From Oscillospiraceae bacterium (GTDB lineage: Bacteria > Bacillota > Clostridia > Oscillospirales > Ruminococcaceae), in NCBI GenBank assembly GCA_019420135.1, contig JAHZHS010000140.1:1-5271 (forward strand): a DNA stretch of 5,271 nt, written 5' to 3'. This document shows positions 1 to 5,014 of the stretch, piece after piece. The position numbers and the translations under genes are program-made. Numbering within the stretch: the stretch's first letter is position 1; each line of letters begins with the position of its first letter. The notes beneath the pieces are model-generated. The model was not told where the DNA came from. It saw nothing but the letters and a program-made list of their open reading frames with translations, and did no database searches.

Positions 1-2
1 AG

Positions 3-38
3 TGCACCTGTAAAGAGTACCATCCCGACCTGCGCTGA
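3..38 (+). CDS. C-terminal end of an unidentified upstream gene (partial)
   Basis: Reading from base 3, eleven codons (C-T-C-K-E-Y-H-P-D-L-R) lead to a TGA at 36-38. A strong hairpin with a T-rich tail follows 15 bases later, which is what one expects after a real gene end. The two cysteines in a C-x-C arrangement near the end could belong to a metal or iron-sulfur site, but eleven residues are too few to name a family. The other two forward frames are less convincing: one stops after three codons, and the other runs open through the terminator and into the next gene. I cannot assign a function. Confidence 0.4.
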   Translation, partial: CTCKEYHPDLR

Positions 39-53
39 GTCCGCACACGGGAC

Positions 54-107
54 GCGCGGCGCAGGCCCGGCCATTCCGGCCGCGGACCTGCGCCGCGCTT
101 TGTCTTT
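54..107 (+). terminator. GC-rich stem-loop with T-rich tail, rho-independent terminator or attenuator
   Basis: Bases 54-65 and 87-98 are perfect 12-bp inverted repeats. An inner 5-bp helix (68-72 with 78-82) closes a 5-base loop, and the outer stem is followed by TTTGTCTTT (99-107). It lies just after the stop at 36-38 and would end that transcript. Only about 28 bases separate its tail from the ribosome site of the next gene, so it could also act as a partial terminator inside an operon. The tail is broken by a G and a C, so it may not be fully efficient. Confidence 0.65.
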
Positions 108-151
108 GGCGGGTCCACCACAAGCCAACCAAACGAGAGGAATTATCTGCC

Positions 152-577
152 ATGAAAGCTCATATCCGTCAGGAACCCCGTGCCCTGCTTCTGTGGGGCG
201 TCACCCCCGAGACCCCCGGCTGCGACGAGCTGCTCCGCCGCGCTGCCGCTTTCCGTCTGACGCCCCGTTTTGTGGGGGCTGCCGACTTTGACACCACCAT
301 CGGCGACCTGTGCGCAGGCAAGGCGTCCGTCCCGGTGCAGAACCTGCCCAAGCCGCTGCCCCTGGCCGACACCCACGCCATGATCGTGGGCGGACTGCGC
401 CACGACAACGGCGACCTGAACGCCTGGCTGGATGCCGTCAAGAAGAGCGGCATGACCTTCCCAGTGCGGGCAGCCGTCACCCCCACCAGCGCCGCCTGGA
501 CGCTGGGGCATCTGCTGGAGGAACTGTCCGCCGAGCATGCGGCCCTGGGCGCCTCCCAGGCAGAGCAGGCACAATGA
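152..577 (+). CDS. DUF3783-like small cytoplasmic protein
   Basis: This is a 141-residue protein of unknown function with no signal peptide or membrane segment. The start is fixed by AGAGG at 136-140, eleven bases before the ATG. The N-terminal half (LLLWGV followed by C-x-E-L-L near residues 12-30) looks like a small alpha/beta domain. A linker rich in K, P and L follows, then a conserved-looking C-terminal stretch around residues 102-130 (FPVRAAVTPTSAAWTLGHLL, then an E-rich helix). That pattern of a T-x-T/N-x-x-W-x-L-x-x-L-L motif before an acidic helix is what I recall of DUF3783, whose role is not known. The family call is from memory of the pattern, not a search. The gene ends in an ATGA overlap with apbE, so the two are probably translationally coupled and share a transcript. 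The last ten residues (A, Q, E-rich) look disordered. Confidence 0.8.
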   Translation: MKAHIRQEPRALLLWGVTPETPGCDELLRRAAAFRLTPRFVGAADFDTTIGDLCAGKASVPVQNLPKPLPLADTHAMIVGGLRHDNGDLNAWLDAVKKSGMTFPVRAAVTPTSAAWTLGHLLEELSAEHAALGASQAEQAQ

Positions 578-1602
578 GAGGGCGGTTTTTCCCCAGGGCG
601 GCTGTGTCTGTATCACTGGCCGCCCTGATGCTGACCGCCCTGACCGGCTGCGATACCCGGCAGAAATACCAGGTCACCTACTTTGACCTGTTTGACTCGG
701 TCATCCGGGTCACGGCTTACTGCGACAGCGAGGCCGAATGGGAGAGTCAGTCCCAGGCGCTGCACGACGATCTGATGTACTTTCATCAGTTGTTCGACAA
801 CTACCAGAGCTACGACGGCGTGACCAACCTTTACACCATCAACGCCCAGGCAGGCGGCGATGCCGTTCCCGTGGACGACGCCCTGTTTGCCCTGCTGCAG
901 GAAGGCAAGGAGATGTATGATCTGACCGGCGGCCGCTGCAACATCGCGGCGGGGGCGGTGCTGGCCCTCTGGCACGACGCCCGGGAGGCAGAGGTCCCCT
1001 ATCTTCCCGACGATGCCGCCCTGCAGGAGGCCTCGCAGCACTGTTCCATGGACGATCTGATTCTGGACGAAAGCGCGAAAACCGTCCGGCTGGCCGACCC
1101 GGAAATGAGCCTCGACGCGGGCAGTCTGGCCAAGGGCTGGGCCATCGAGGCCGCTGCCCGGGCCGCCGAAGCCAGGGGCCTGACCAGTACCCTCATCGAT
1201 GCGGGCAGCAACATCCGGGCTATCGGTACCCACGCAGACGGCAGCTCCTGGGTGGCGGGCGTCACCGCGCCTTGGGATGAGGACTCCTCCAGCCTTATCG
1301 AAGTTCCTCTGGCCTCGGGGCAATCGCTGGTCACCAGCGCCGACACCCAGCGCTACTTTGAGCTGGACGGAGTGCGGTACTCACACCTGATCGACTTGCA
1401 GACCCTCTACCCTGCTCGGTATTTCCGCAGTGTGTCGGTGCTGTGTTCCGACGGTGGGATGGGCGACGCCCTGTCCACCGGCCTCTACTGCATGCCGCTG
1501 GAGGAGGGACAGGCCCTTGTGAACAGTCTGGACGGGGTGGAAGCCATCTGCTACCCCGCCGACGGCCAGACCGTCGTCCGCACCGAGGGGTTTCCCTCCT
1601 GA
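574..1602 (+). CDS. apbE: FAD:protein FMN transferase, lipoprotein ApbE (divergent signature)
   Basis: ApbE splits FAD and links FMN covalently to a Ser/Thr of target proteins (RnfG/RnfD, NqrB/NqrC or extracellular FMN-binding domains). The 342-residue product has the usual family length. It starts with a lipoprotein signal peptide: R residues at 2, 4 and 8, a hydrophobic core, and LTGC with the lipidated Cys at 26. It should therefore sit on the outer face of the membrane. Family landmarks follow in order: TYFDLFDSVI (35-44), N-L-Y-x-I-N (85-90), Y-D-L-T-G-G-R (115-121) with W133, D-A-G-S-L-A-K-G (181-188), the D-A-G-S-N loop (209-213), V-T-S-A-D (253-257), H271 in HLID, and G-D-A-L-S-T (297-302) carrying the usual metal-binding Asp and Thr. 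Two positions depart from the family: the normal H-I-I-D-P-x-T-G reads H-L-I-D-L-Q-T-L (271-278), and the usual G-G before N is G-S. The start at 574 overlaps the previous stop as ATGA. The same frame is open upstream to 310 but lacks a signal peptide there. No flavinylation target gene is in the window. Confidence 0.93.
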   Translation: MRGRFFPRAAVSVSLAALMLTALTGCDTRQKYQVTYFDLFDSVIRVTAYCDSEAEWESQSQALHDDLMYFHQLFDNYQSYDGVTNLYTINAQAGGDAVPVDDALFALLQEGKEMYDLTGGRCNIAAGAVLALWHDAREAEVPYLPDDAALQEASQHCSMDDLILDESAKTVRLADPEMSLDAGSLAKGWAIEAAARAAEARGLTSTLIDAGSNIRAIGTHADGSSWVAGVTAPWDEDSSSLIEVPLASGQSLVTSADTQRYFELDGVRYSHLIDLQTLYPARYFRSVSVLCSDGGMGDALSTGLYCMPLEEGQALVNSLDGVEAICYPADGQTVVRTEGFPS

Positions 1603-1615
1603 CATCTCACCATAC

Positions 1616-1663
1616 AAAAACAGCCGGGAAAGGTTCTGCCTTTCCCGGCTGTTATTTTTATTT
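1616..1663. terminator. Bidirectional rho-independent terminator between convergent units
   Basis: A perfect 15-bp inverted repeat (1619-1633 with 1639-1653) encloses the 5-base loop TTCTG. On the + strand it is followed by TTATTTTTA. On the - strand the flanking AAAAA at 1616-1620 gives a T run. It lies 14 bases after the apbE stop and 13 bases from the stop of the convergent ATPase gene, so a single hairpin can end both transcripts. Confidence 0.93.
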
Positions 1664-1675
1664 TGTACGCAATCT

Positions 1676-2494
1676 TCAATGAGCGGCCGTCTGCGTCTTG
1701 CTGAGCAGGATGCGGTCATTGTCCATCTTGTGTCCGGCATCCCGGGCAAAGCGTTCCAGCAGGCCGTCCACCGTCATGTGGGCCCGCTCCTCCCCGCCGA
1801 TGTCCAGCACAATATGCCCCGCGTCCATCATGATGGTGCGGTTGCCCAGTTCCAGGGCCGCGTTCATGTTGTGGGTGATCATCAGGCAGGTGATGTTGTT
1901 TTCCGCCACAATGCTGCGGGTCAGGGCCAGGACCTTGTCGGCGGTGGCGGGGTCAAGGGCGGCGGTGTGCTCGTCCAGCAGCAGGAGTTTGGGGGTGACC
2001 AGCGTAGCCATGAGCAGGGTCAGCGCCTGGCGCTGGCCGCCGGAGAGGAGGCCCACCGGCTGTTTCATGCGGTCCTCCAGCCCCAGGCCCAAGGCCGCCA
2101 GCCGGCTGCGGAAGAGTTCCCGCTCGGCTTTGGAGATGCGGGAGAAGGGCGAGGTGTGCCCCGAGGCACGCAGGTAGGCAAGGGCCAGGTTTTCCTCAAT
2201 GGTCATGCTGGGTGCGGTGCCCTTGAGGGGGTCCTGGAACAGGCGGCCGATGGTCTTGGACCGCTTGTAATCGGGCCAGAAGGTGATGTCCTTTCCGTCC
2301 AGCCGGATACTGCCGCTGTCGGGGATAAAGCTGCCTGCAATGGCGTTGAACAGGGTGGATTTGCCCGCACCGTTGGAGCCGACGATGGTGACGAAGTCCC
2401 CCTGATCCAGCTTGAGATCGATGCCGGTCAGGGCCTTTTTCTCATTGACCGTGCCGGGATTGAAGGTCTTTTTGACCTGATTGAGTTCAAGCAT
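1676..2494 (-). CDS. ABC transporter ATP-binding protein of the tryptophan-type (TrpXYZ) system
   Basis: This 272-residue cytoplasmic ATPase powers the transporter. All nucleotide-binding elements are intact: Walker A GSNGAGKST (39-47), Q-loop Gln87 in L-F-Q-D-P, signature L-S-G-G-Q (150-154), Walker B LLLLDE (170-175) with catalytic Glu175, D-loop A-L-D (179-181) and switch His208 in T-H-N-M-N. The residue after the Walker B Glu is His (D-E-H-T-A-A-L-D) instead of the usual Pro, which I recall as typical of ATPases paired with ABC_sub_bind binding proteins. The start overlaps the permease stop by 8 bases (2487-2494). AAGGGAGG (2510-2503) inside the permease end serves as ribosome site, so translation is coupled and the two products should be made in similar amounts. 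It would be called trpZ in the TrpXYZ scheme. It contains one Trp. The gene is last in its operon and ends just before the shared terminator. Confidence 0.95.
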   Translation of the reverse strand: MLELNQVKKTFNPGTVNEKKALTGIDLKLDQGDFVTIVGSNGAGKSTLFNAIAGSFIPDSGSIRLDGKDITFWPDYKRSKTIGRLFQDPLKGTAPSMTIEENLALAYLRASGHTSPFSRISKAERELFRSRLAALGLGLEDRMKQPVGLLSGGQRQALTLLMATLVTPKLLLLDEHTAALDPATADKVLALTRSIVAENNITCLMITHNMNAALELGNRTIMMDAGHIVLDIGGEERAHMTVDGLLERFARDAGHKMDNDRILLSKTQTAAH

Positions 2495-3416
2495 CCTGGC
2501 TGCCTCCCTTCTTCAGTCCGAGCATGGCGGCATAGCGGCGGCGCTGGAACTCGGCGCCCTTTTTGAGGGCGGGAGCCGAGATGGCCAGCACCACGATGAT
2601 GGCCGAGATCAGCTTGAGGGCCTCGGAGGGCAGATTGGCCCGCATGGCGATGGCGATGATGAAGCGGTAGATGATGCTGCCTGCCACGGCGGCCACCGCC
2701 TTGGTCCACAGCCCGCCCCGGCCGAACAGTGTCTCACCGATGATGAGGGAGGCCAAGCCGATGACCACCATGCCGGTGCCCAGGTTGATGTCGGCGGATT
2801 TCTGGTACTGGGCCAGCACCGCGCCGGACAGGGAGGTCATGGCGTTGGCAATGCAGAGCCCCACCGTGATAGTGAAAGCGGTGTTGATGGAGCTGGCGCG
2901 GACCATGTCGGGGTTATCGCCGGTGGCGCGGATGGAAAGGCCCAGCCGCGTGCCCAGAAAGGCGATAAGCAGGGCACAGACCACCGCCGTGATGAGGGCG
3001 GCTGTGATGAGCTTGTAGGGGGCGTTCTCCCCGAACAGCGACTCCGCCATGGTGAACAGCGTCGTCGTCTTGAGCATGGGAACATTGGAGGAGAAGCCCA
3101 TCACCGCCAGGTTGATGGTGTACAATCCGGTGTTGGTGATGATGCCCGCCAGAATGGAGGGCACCCCCATCCGCGTCTGCAAAAAGGCGGTGACGAAGCC
3201 CGCCGCGGCGCCCGACACCATAGCGGCGAAAAGGCCCAGGATGGGATGCCCCGCCACAGCCATGGTGGCGGACACCGCGCAGCCCAGGGTGAAGGCGCCG
3301 TCGGTGGTCATATCCGCGATGTTGAGGACGCGGAAGCTCAGGAACAGTGCCATGGCAACCAGAGCATAGATACAGCCCAGCTCCAGCGCGCTCAGCACGA
3401 TTGCGGTGGTGATCAT
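2487..3416 (-). CDS. ABC transporter permease (BPD_transp_2/LivH-like), TrpXYZ system
   Basis: This 309-residue integral membrane protein forms the transport channel, probably as a homodimer because only one permease gene is present. Some eight or nine hydrophobic segments run from residue 4 to about 283, and a basic tail (KKGAEFQRRR, then LGLKKG) lies in the cytoplasm. Family landmarks are F-R-V-L-N-I-A-D-M-T-T-D-G-A-F (28-42), the cytoplasmic R-A-T-G-D-N-P loop (163-169) that should contact the ATPase, and N-L-G-T-G-M-V-V-I-G-L-A (211-222). The start is supported by AAAGGAG (3433-3427), ten bases before the ATG. It lies 93 bases after the binding-protein gene, with a large hairpin in the gap, and its stop overlaps the ATPase start. 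In the TrpXYZ scheme it would be trpY. It has one Trp (W237), low for a membrane protein of this size. Confidence 0.95.
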   Translation of the reverse strand: MITTAIVLSALELGCIYALVAMALFLSFRVLNIADMTTDGAFTLGCAVSATMAVAGHPILGLFAAMVSGAAAGFVTAFLQTRMGVPSILAGIITNTGLYTINLAVMGFSSNVPMLKTTTLFTMAESLFGENAPYKLITAALITAVVCALLIAFLGTRLGLSIRATGDNPDMVRASSINTAFTITVGLCIANAMTSLSGAVLAQYQKSADINLGTGMVVIGLASLIIGETLFGRGGLWTKAVAAVAGSIIYRFIIAIAMRANLPSEALKLISAIIVVLAISAPALKKGAEFQRRRYAAMLGLKKGGSQDA

Positions 3417-3438
3417 TGGTATACAGCTCCTTTGGTTG

Positions 3439-3490
3439 AAAACGCACCGTGCGGGGCAGAGCGCCGTGCCCTGCCCCGCTGTGCGGTTTT
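3439..3490 (-). promoter_or_regulatory. Intercistronic hairpin between binding protein and permease genes
   Basis: A perfect 9-bp GC-rich helix (3451-3459 with 3471-3479) sits on an outer helix (3439-3447 with 3481-3490, one bulged G) around an 11-base loop. On the coding strand the right arm ends in TTTT, directly before the permease ribosome site. The position, between a binding-protein gene and its permease, is where partial terminators or RNA-stabilising hairpins keep binding protein in excess over membrane parts. The four-T tail is short, so I favour partial termination or protection of the trpX 3' end over full termination. Confidence 0.7.
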
Positions 3491-3509
3491 ACGATGGAAA
3501 ATGTTCCGC

Positions 3510-4550
3510 TTATTCGCCCGCGGCGGCGGTGGTGACCTCCACAACGGTGTTGGCCATGTCGTTGAAGACGCTGTAATCCAGGCCCAGGGCAGCGGCGGTC
3601 TCGGTGTTGACGGTGATGACGCCGCCCTCCATCACATAATAGTCGGAGGGAACGGTGCCGGTCTGGAGGGCATCCACAGCCATGTCGGCGGTCTTGGTGC
3701 CCAGGTCGGTGTAGTTGACGCCGCAGGTTGCGAAGGCGCCGGAGGTGACGAAGGAGTCAGCGCCTGCGTAGAAAGGAATACCCGCATCGGTCAGCGCCTC
3801 GGCAACAGCGCCGGCGGCTTCCATGACCTTGTTGTCGGTGGGGGTAAAGACGGCGTCCACCTGGTCGGTCATGGCGGAGACGGCAGTGAGGATCTCATCG
3901 GCAGTGGTGCCGGTGCGCTCCACGTAGGCGATGCCCTTTTCATCCAGGTAGGCCTTGGCCTCAGCGATGGGGGTCTCGGAGTTGGGCTCAGAGTTGGAGT
4001 AGAGCAGTCCCACCGTCTGGATGTCGGGGTTGACGGCGAACATCATGTCCAGGATGAACTTGGTGTCCAGGGCATCAGAGGTGCCGGTGACGTTTTCCAG
4101 TTCGGTCAGGCCTGCGGTGGCGGGGTCGGAGATGGCGGCGTAGACCACGGGGATGCTGCCGTCCACGGCATTGACCATGCACTGGGCGGCCAGGGAGGCA
4201 ATGGGGATGACGGCATCGTAGCCGTCGGAAACCACCTGGCTGCCGATCTGGTTAAGGACGGTGCTGTCGCCCTGGCCGTTGAACTCGGTGTATTCGATGG
4301 TGATGCCGTCGGCTGCGGCCCGGGCATCCAGCTCGGCTTCGATGGCTTTGCGGATCTCATCCAGGGAGGAGTGGTCCACCTGCTGGACGATGGCAACCCG
4401 ATAGCTGGTGCCCTCGCCGGAGGTGGTCTCGGCGGTAGCGGAGGAGGACTGACTGCCGGAAGCGGACTGGCTGGAAGAGCCGGAGCCCGAACAGGCGGCC
4501 AGGGACAGGGCGAAGGTGGCGGCGGTCAGAACAGCAAACAGTTTTTTCAT
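3510..4550 (-). CDS. trpX: ABC transporter substrate-binding lipoprotein, TrpX type (probable tryptophan binding)
   Basis: This 346-residue extracellular lipoprotein delivers substrate to the permease. It starts with a lipoprotein signal peptide (KK at 2-3, hydrophobic core, LAAC with Cys20 lipidated), then a flexible Ser/Gly/Thr-rich linker (21-48). The ABC_sub_bind domain (type I periplasmic-binding fold, two lobes) follows, beginning at Y-R-V-A-I-V (50-55). V-D-H-S-S-L-D (58-64) matches the family's eHPaLD-like motif. Other family-like stretches are V-Y-A-A-I-S-D-P, Q-T-V-G-L-L-Y-S-N-S-E-P-N-S and the late Y-A-G-A-D-S-F-V-x-x-G-A segment. AAGGAG (4563-4558) lies seven bases before the ATG. 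The protein contains no Trp at all. Members of this family have been linked to Trp, Tyr and other substrates, so family alone does not fix the cargo. The tryptophan call rests mainly on the T-box upstream. Confidence 0.9.
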   Translation of the reverse strand: MKKLFAVLTAATFALSLAACSGSGSSSQSASGSQSSSATAETTSGEGTSYRVAIVQQVDHSSLDEIRKAIEAELDARAAADGITIEYTEFNGQGDSTVLNQIGSQVVSDGYDAVIPIASLAAQCMVNAVDGSIPVVYAAISDPATAGLTELENVTGTSDALDTKFILDMMFAVNPDIQTVGLLYSNSEPNSETPIAEAKAYLDEKGIAYVERTGTTADEILTAVSAMTDQVDAVFTPTDNKVMEAAGAVAEALTDAGIPFYAGADSFVTSGAFATCGVNYTDLGTKTADMAVDALQTGTVPSDYYVMEGGVITVNTETAAALGLDYSVFNDMANTVVEVTTAAAGE

Positions 4551-4565
4551 GGTAATTCTCCTTTT

Positions 4566-4643
4566 TCATCTGGCATGGTGTGGGATGGACGGACGGTCTG
4601 CTCTGCCGCGCCATCGCCGGCCGGGATGGAGATTGGTTTTCAT
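4566..4643 (-). CDS. Possible 25-codon leader ORF with one Trp codon
   Basis: Between the T-box terminator and trpX, an ATG (4643-4641) opens 25 codons ending in TGA (4568-4566). AAGGGAG (4660-4654) lies ten bases upstream of the ATG, a ribosome site as good as that of trpX. The stop is two bases before the trpX Shine-Dalgarno, so a ribosome finishing here would sit on the trpX start region. The peptide begins M-K-T-N-L-H-P-G and is very basic, with six Arg read from CGG, CGA, CGC, AGA, CGT and AGA. Its single Trp codon (4613-4611) stands in R-R-W-R-G-R. It has no hydrophobic stretch. It could be a true leader peptide that couples or senses translation, or a chance ORF in a 5' UTR. The ribosome site and stop placement are the only direct support. 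Confidence 0.4.
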   Translation of the reverse strand: MKTNLHPGRRWRGRADRPSIPHHAR

Positions 4644-4685
4644 AGGCTGTACGCTCCCTTTCAACAGGTTCCGGGATGCGGGTAT

Positions 4686-4733
4686 AAAAAAACTGCCCCC
4701 GCACAACCCCAGACGGGTGTTGTGCAAGGACAG
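4686..4733 (-). terminator. T-box regulated intrinsic terminator
   Basis: On the - strand, 4733-4719 pairs with 4707-4693 over 15 positions including G-U pairs. Three more C-G pairs follow above one bulged A, closing a GTCT loop, and seven T's come straight after (4692-4686). Its 5' arm contains the same CCTGT and CCTTGC bases needed for the antiterminator, so the two structures exclude each other, as in known T-box leaders. It lies 136 bases before the trpX ATG. Confidence 0.95.
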
Positions 4734-4979
4734 GACAAATCAAAATGATCTGGCGACCTGCGGTGCCACCTTGCTTGCCGCGTTGTATGGCGCGGCCCCT
4801 TTGCGGAGAACCATCATTCCCCTGCCCTGTAACGGAGGCTTCCGTCAACGGATACTCGGCCCTGCGGCCTTTCCCCGTGCCCTCGGCGAACCATTTGTCT
4901 GCCTCGCTTCCGGCCCCACTCCCAGCAACGGGGGCTCTCTTTGCGTGCGCCTGCAGTTTTACTTTCGCTTCATTGGTTT
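4686..4979 (-). promoter_or_regulatory. T-box riboswitch leader, specific for tRNA-Trp
   Basis: Uncharged tRNA binding to this leader would prevent termination ahead of trpX. In Stem I, GCGA (4968-4965) pairs with TCGC (4889-4886) and CTGC (4956-4953) with GCAG (4902-4899). They enclose an internal loop with AGTA (4963-4960) on the 5' side and a TGG Trp specifier (4893-4891) on the 3' side. Higher up, AGAGAG (4940-4935) and GTTGCTGGG (4929-4921) match the conserved distal bulge and loop. A 7-bp hairpin (4847-4841 with 4836-4830) may be Stem III. The T-box core AAGGTGGCACCGCAGG (4772-4757) forms the antiterminator: GCAAGG (4774-4769) with CCTTGC (4729-4724), bulge TGGCACC (4768-4762), GCAGG (4761-4757) with CCTGT (4734-4730). 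The bulge bases UGGC pair with tRNA ending G73-CCA, as in bacterial tRNA-Trp. Binding motifs and cargo agree. The base after the specifier is U, where a purine is more usual. Confidence 0.93.
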
Positions 4980-4985
4980 GAAGTT

Positions 4986-5014
4986 ATTTAATCACATCCC
5001 ATCTCATTTGTCAA
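4986..5014 (-). promoter_or_regulatory. Sigma-A type promoter of the T-box/trpX operon
   Basis: A perfect -35 TTGACA (5014-5009) is spaced 17 bases from TTAAAT (4991-4986, four of six matches to TATAAT). TGA directly upstream of the -10 gives the TGn extended -10 element. Transcription should begin near 4979, about a dozen bases before Stem I of the T-box. The -35 hexamer lies inside the last codons of the preceding gene. AT content rises sharply here compared with the rest of the window. Confidence 0.85.

Noticed and set aside
310..573. 88-codon N-terminal extension in frame with apbE
   Set aside because: It overlaps the DUF3783-like gene in another frame, is Arg/Ala/Pro-rich without pattern, and would bury the lipoprotein signal peptide that begins at 574.
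143..616. 157-codon - strand ORF opposite the DUF3783-like gene
   Set aside because: It is low-complexity Gly/Gln/Val-rich antisense coding with no domain. The + strand gene has a ribosome site and coupling to apbE.
4613..4630. CCGGCCGG palindrome and repeated ATCCCGG segments in the trpX 5' UTR
   Set aside because: The arms leave no loop or pair over only a few bases. I could not build a convincing alternative helix or protein-binding operator from them.
2481..4748. 755-codon open frame on the + strand, rich in Gly, His, Asp and Gln
   Set aside because: It lies antisense to the permease and binding-protein genes and runs through their intergenic hairpin. Its composition is the usual shadow of GC-rich codons. 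It has no domain, and the opposite strand carries intact ABC transporter genes with ribosome sites.
4892..4894. ATG (Met) as alternative T-box specifier overlapping TGG
   Set aside because: A following purine would suit it, but the UGGC bulge calls for a G73 tRNA. tRNA-Met has A73, and the downstream genes are TrpXYZ-type.
4745..4981. 78-codon + strand ORF, and longer + and - ORFs crossing 4357-5145
   Set aside because: They cover the T-box leader, whose paired elements and terminator explain the sequence. The translations show no recognisable domain.
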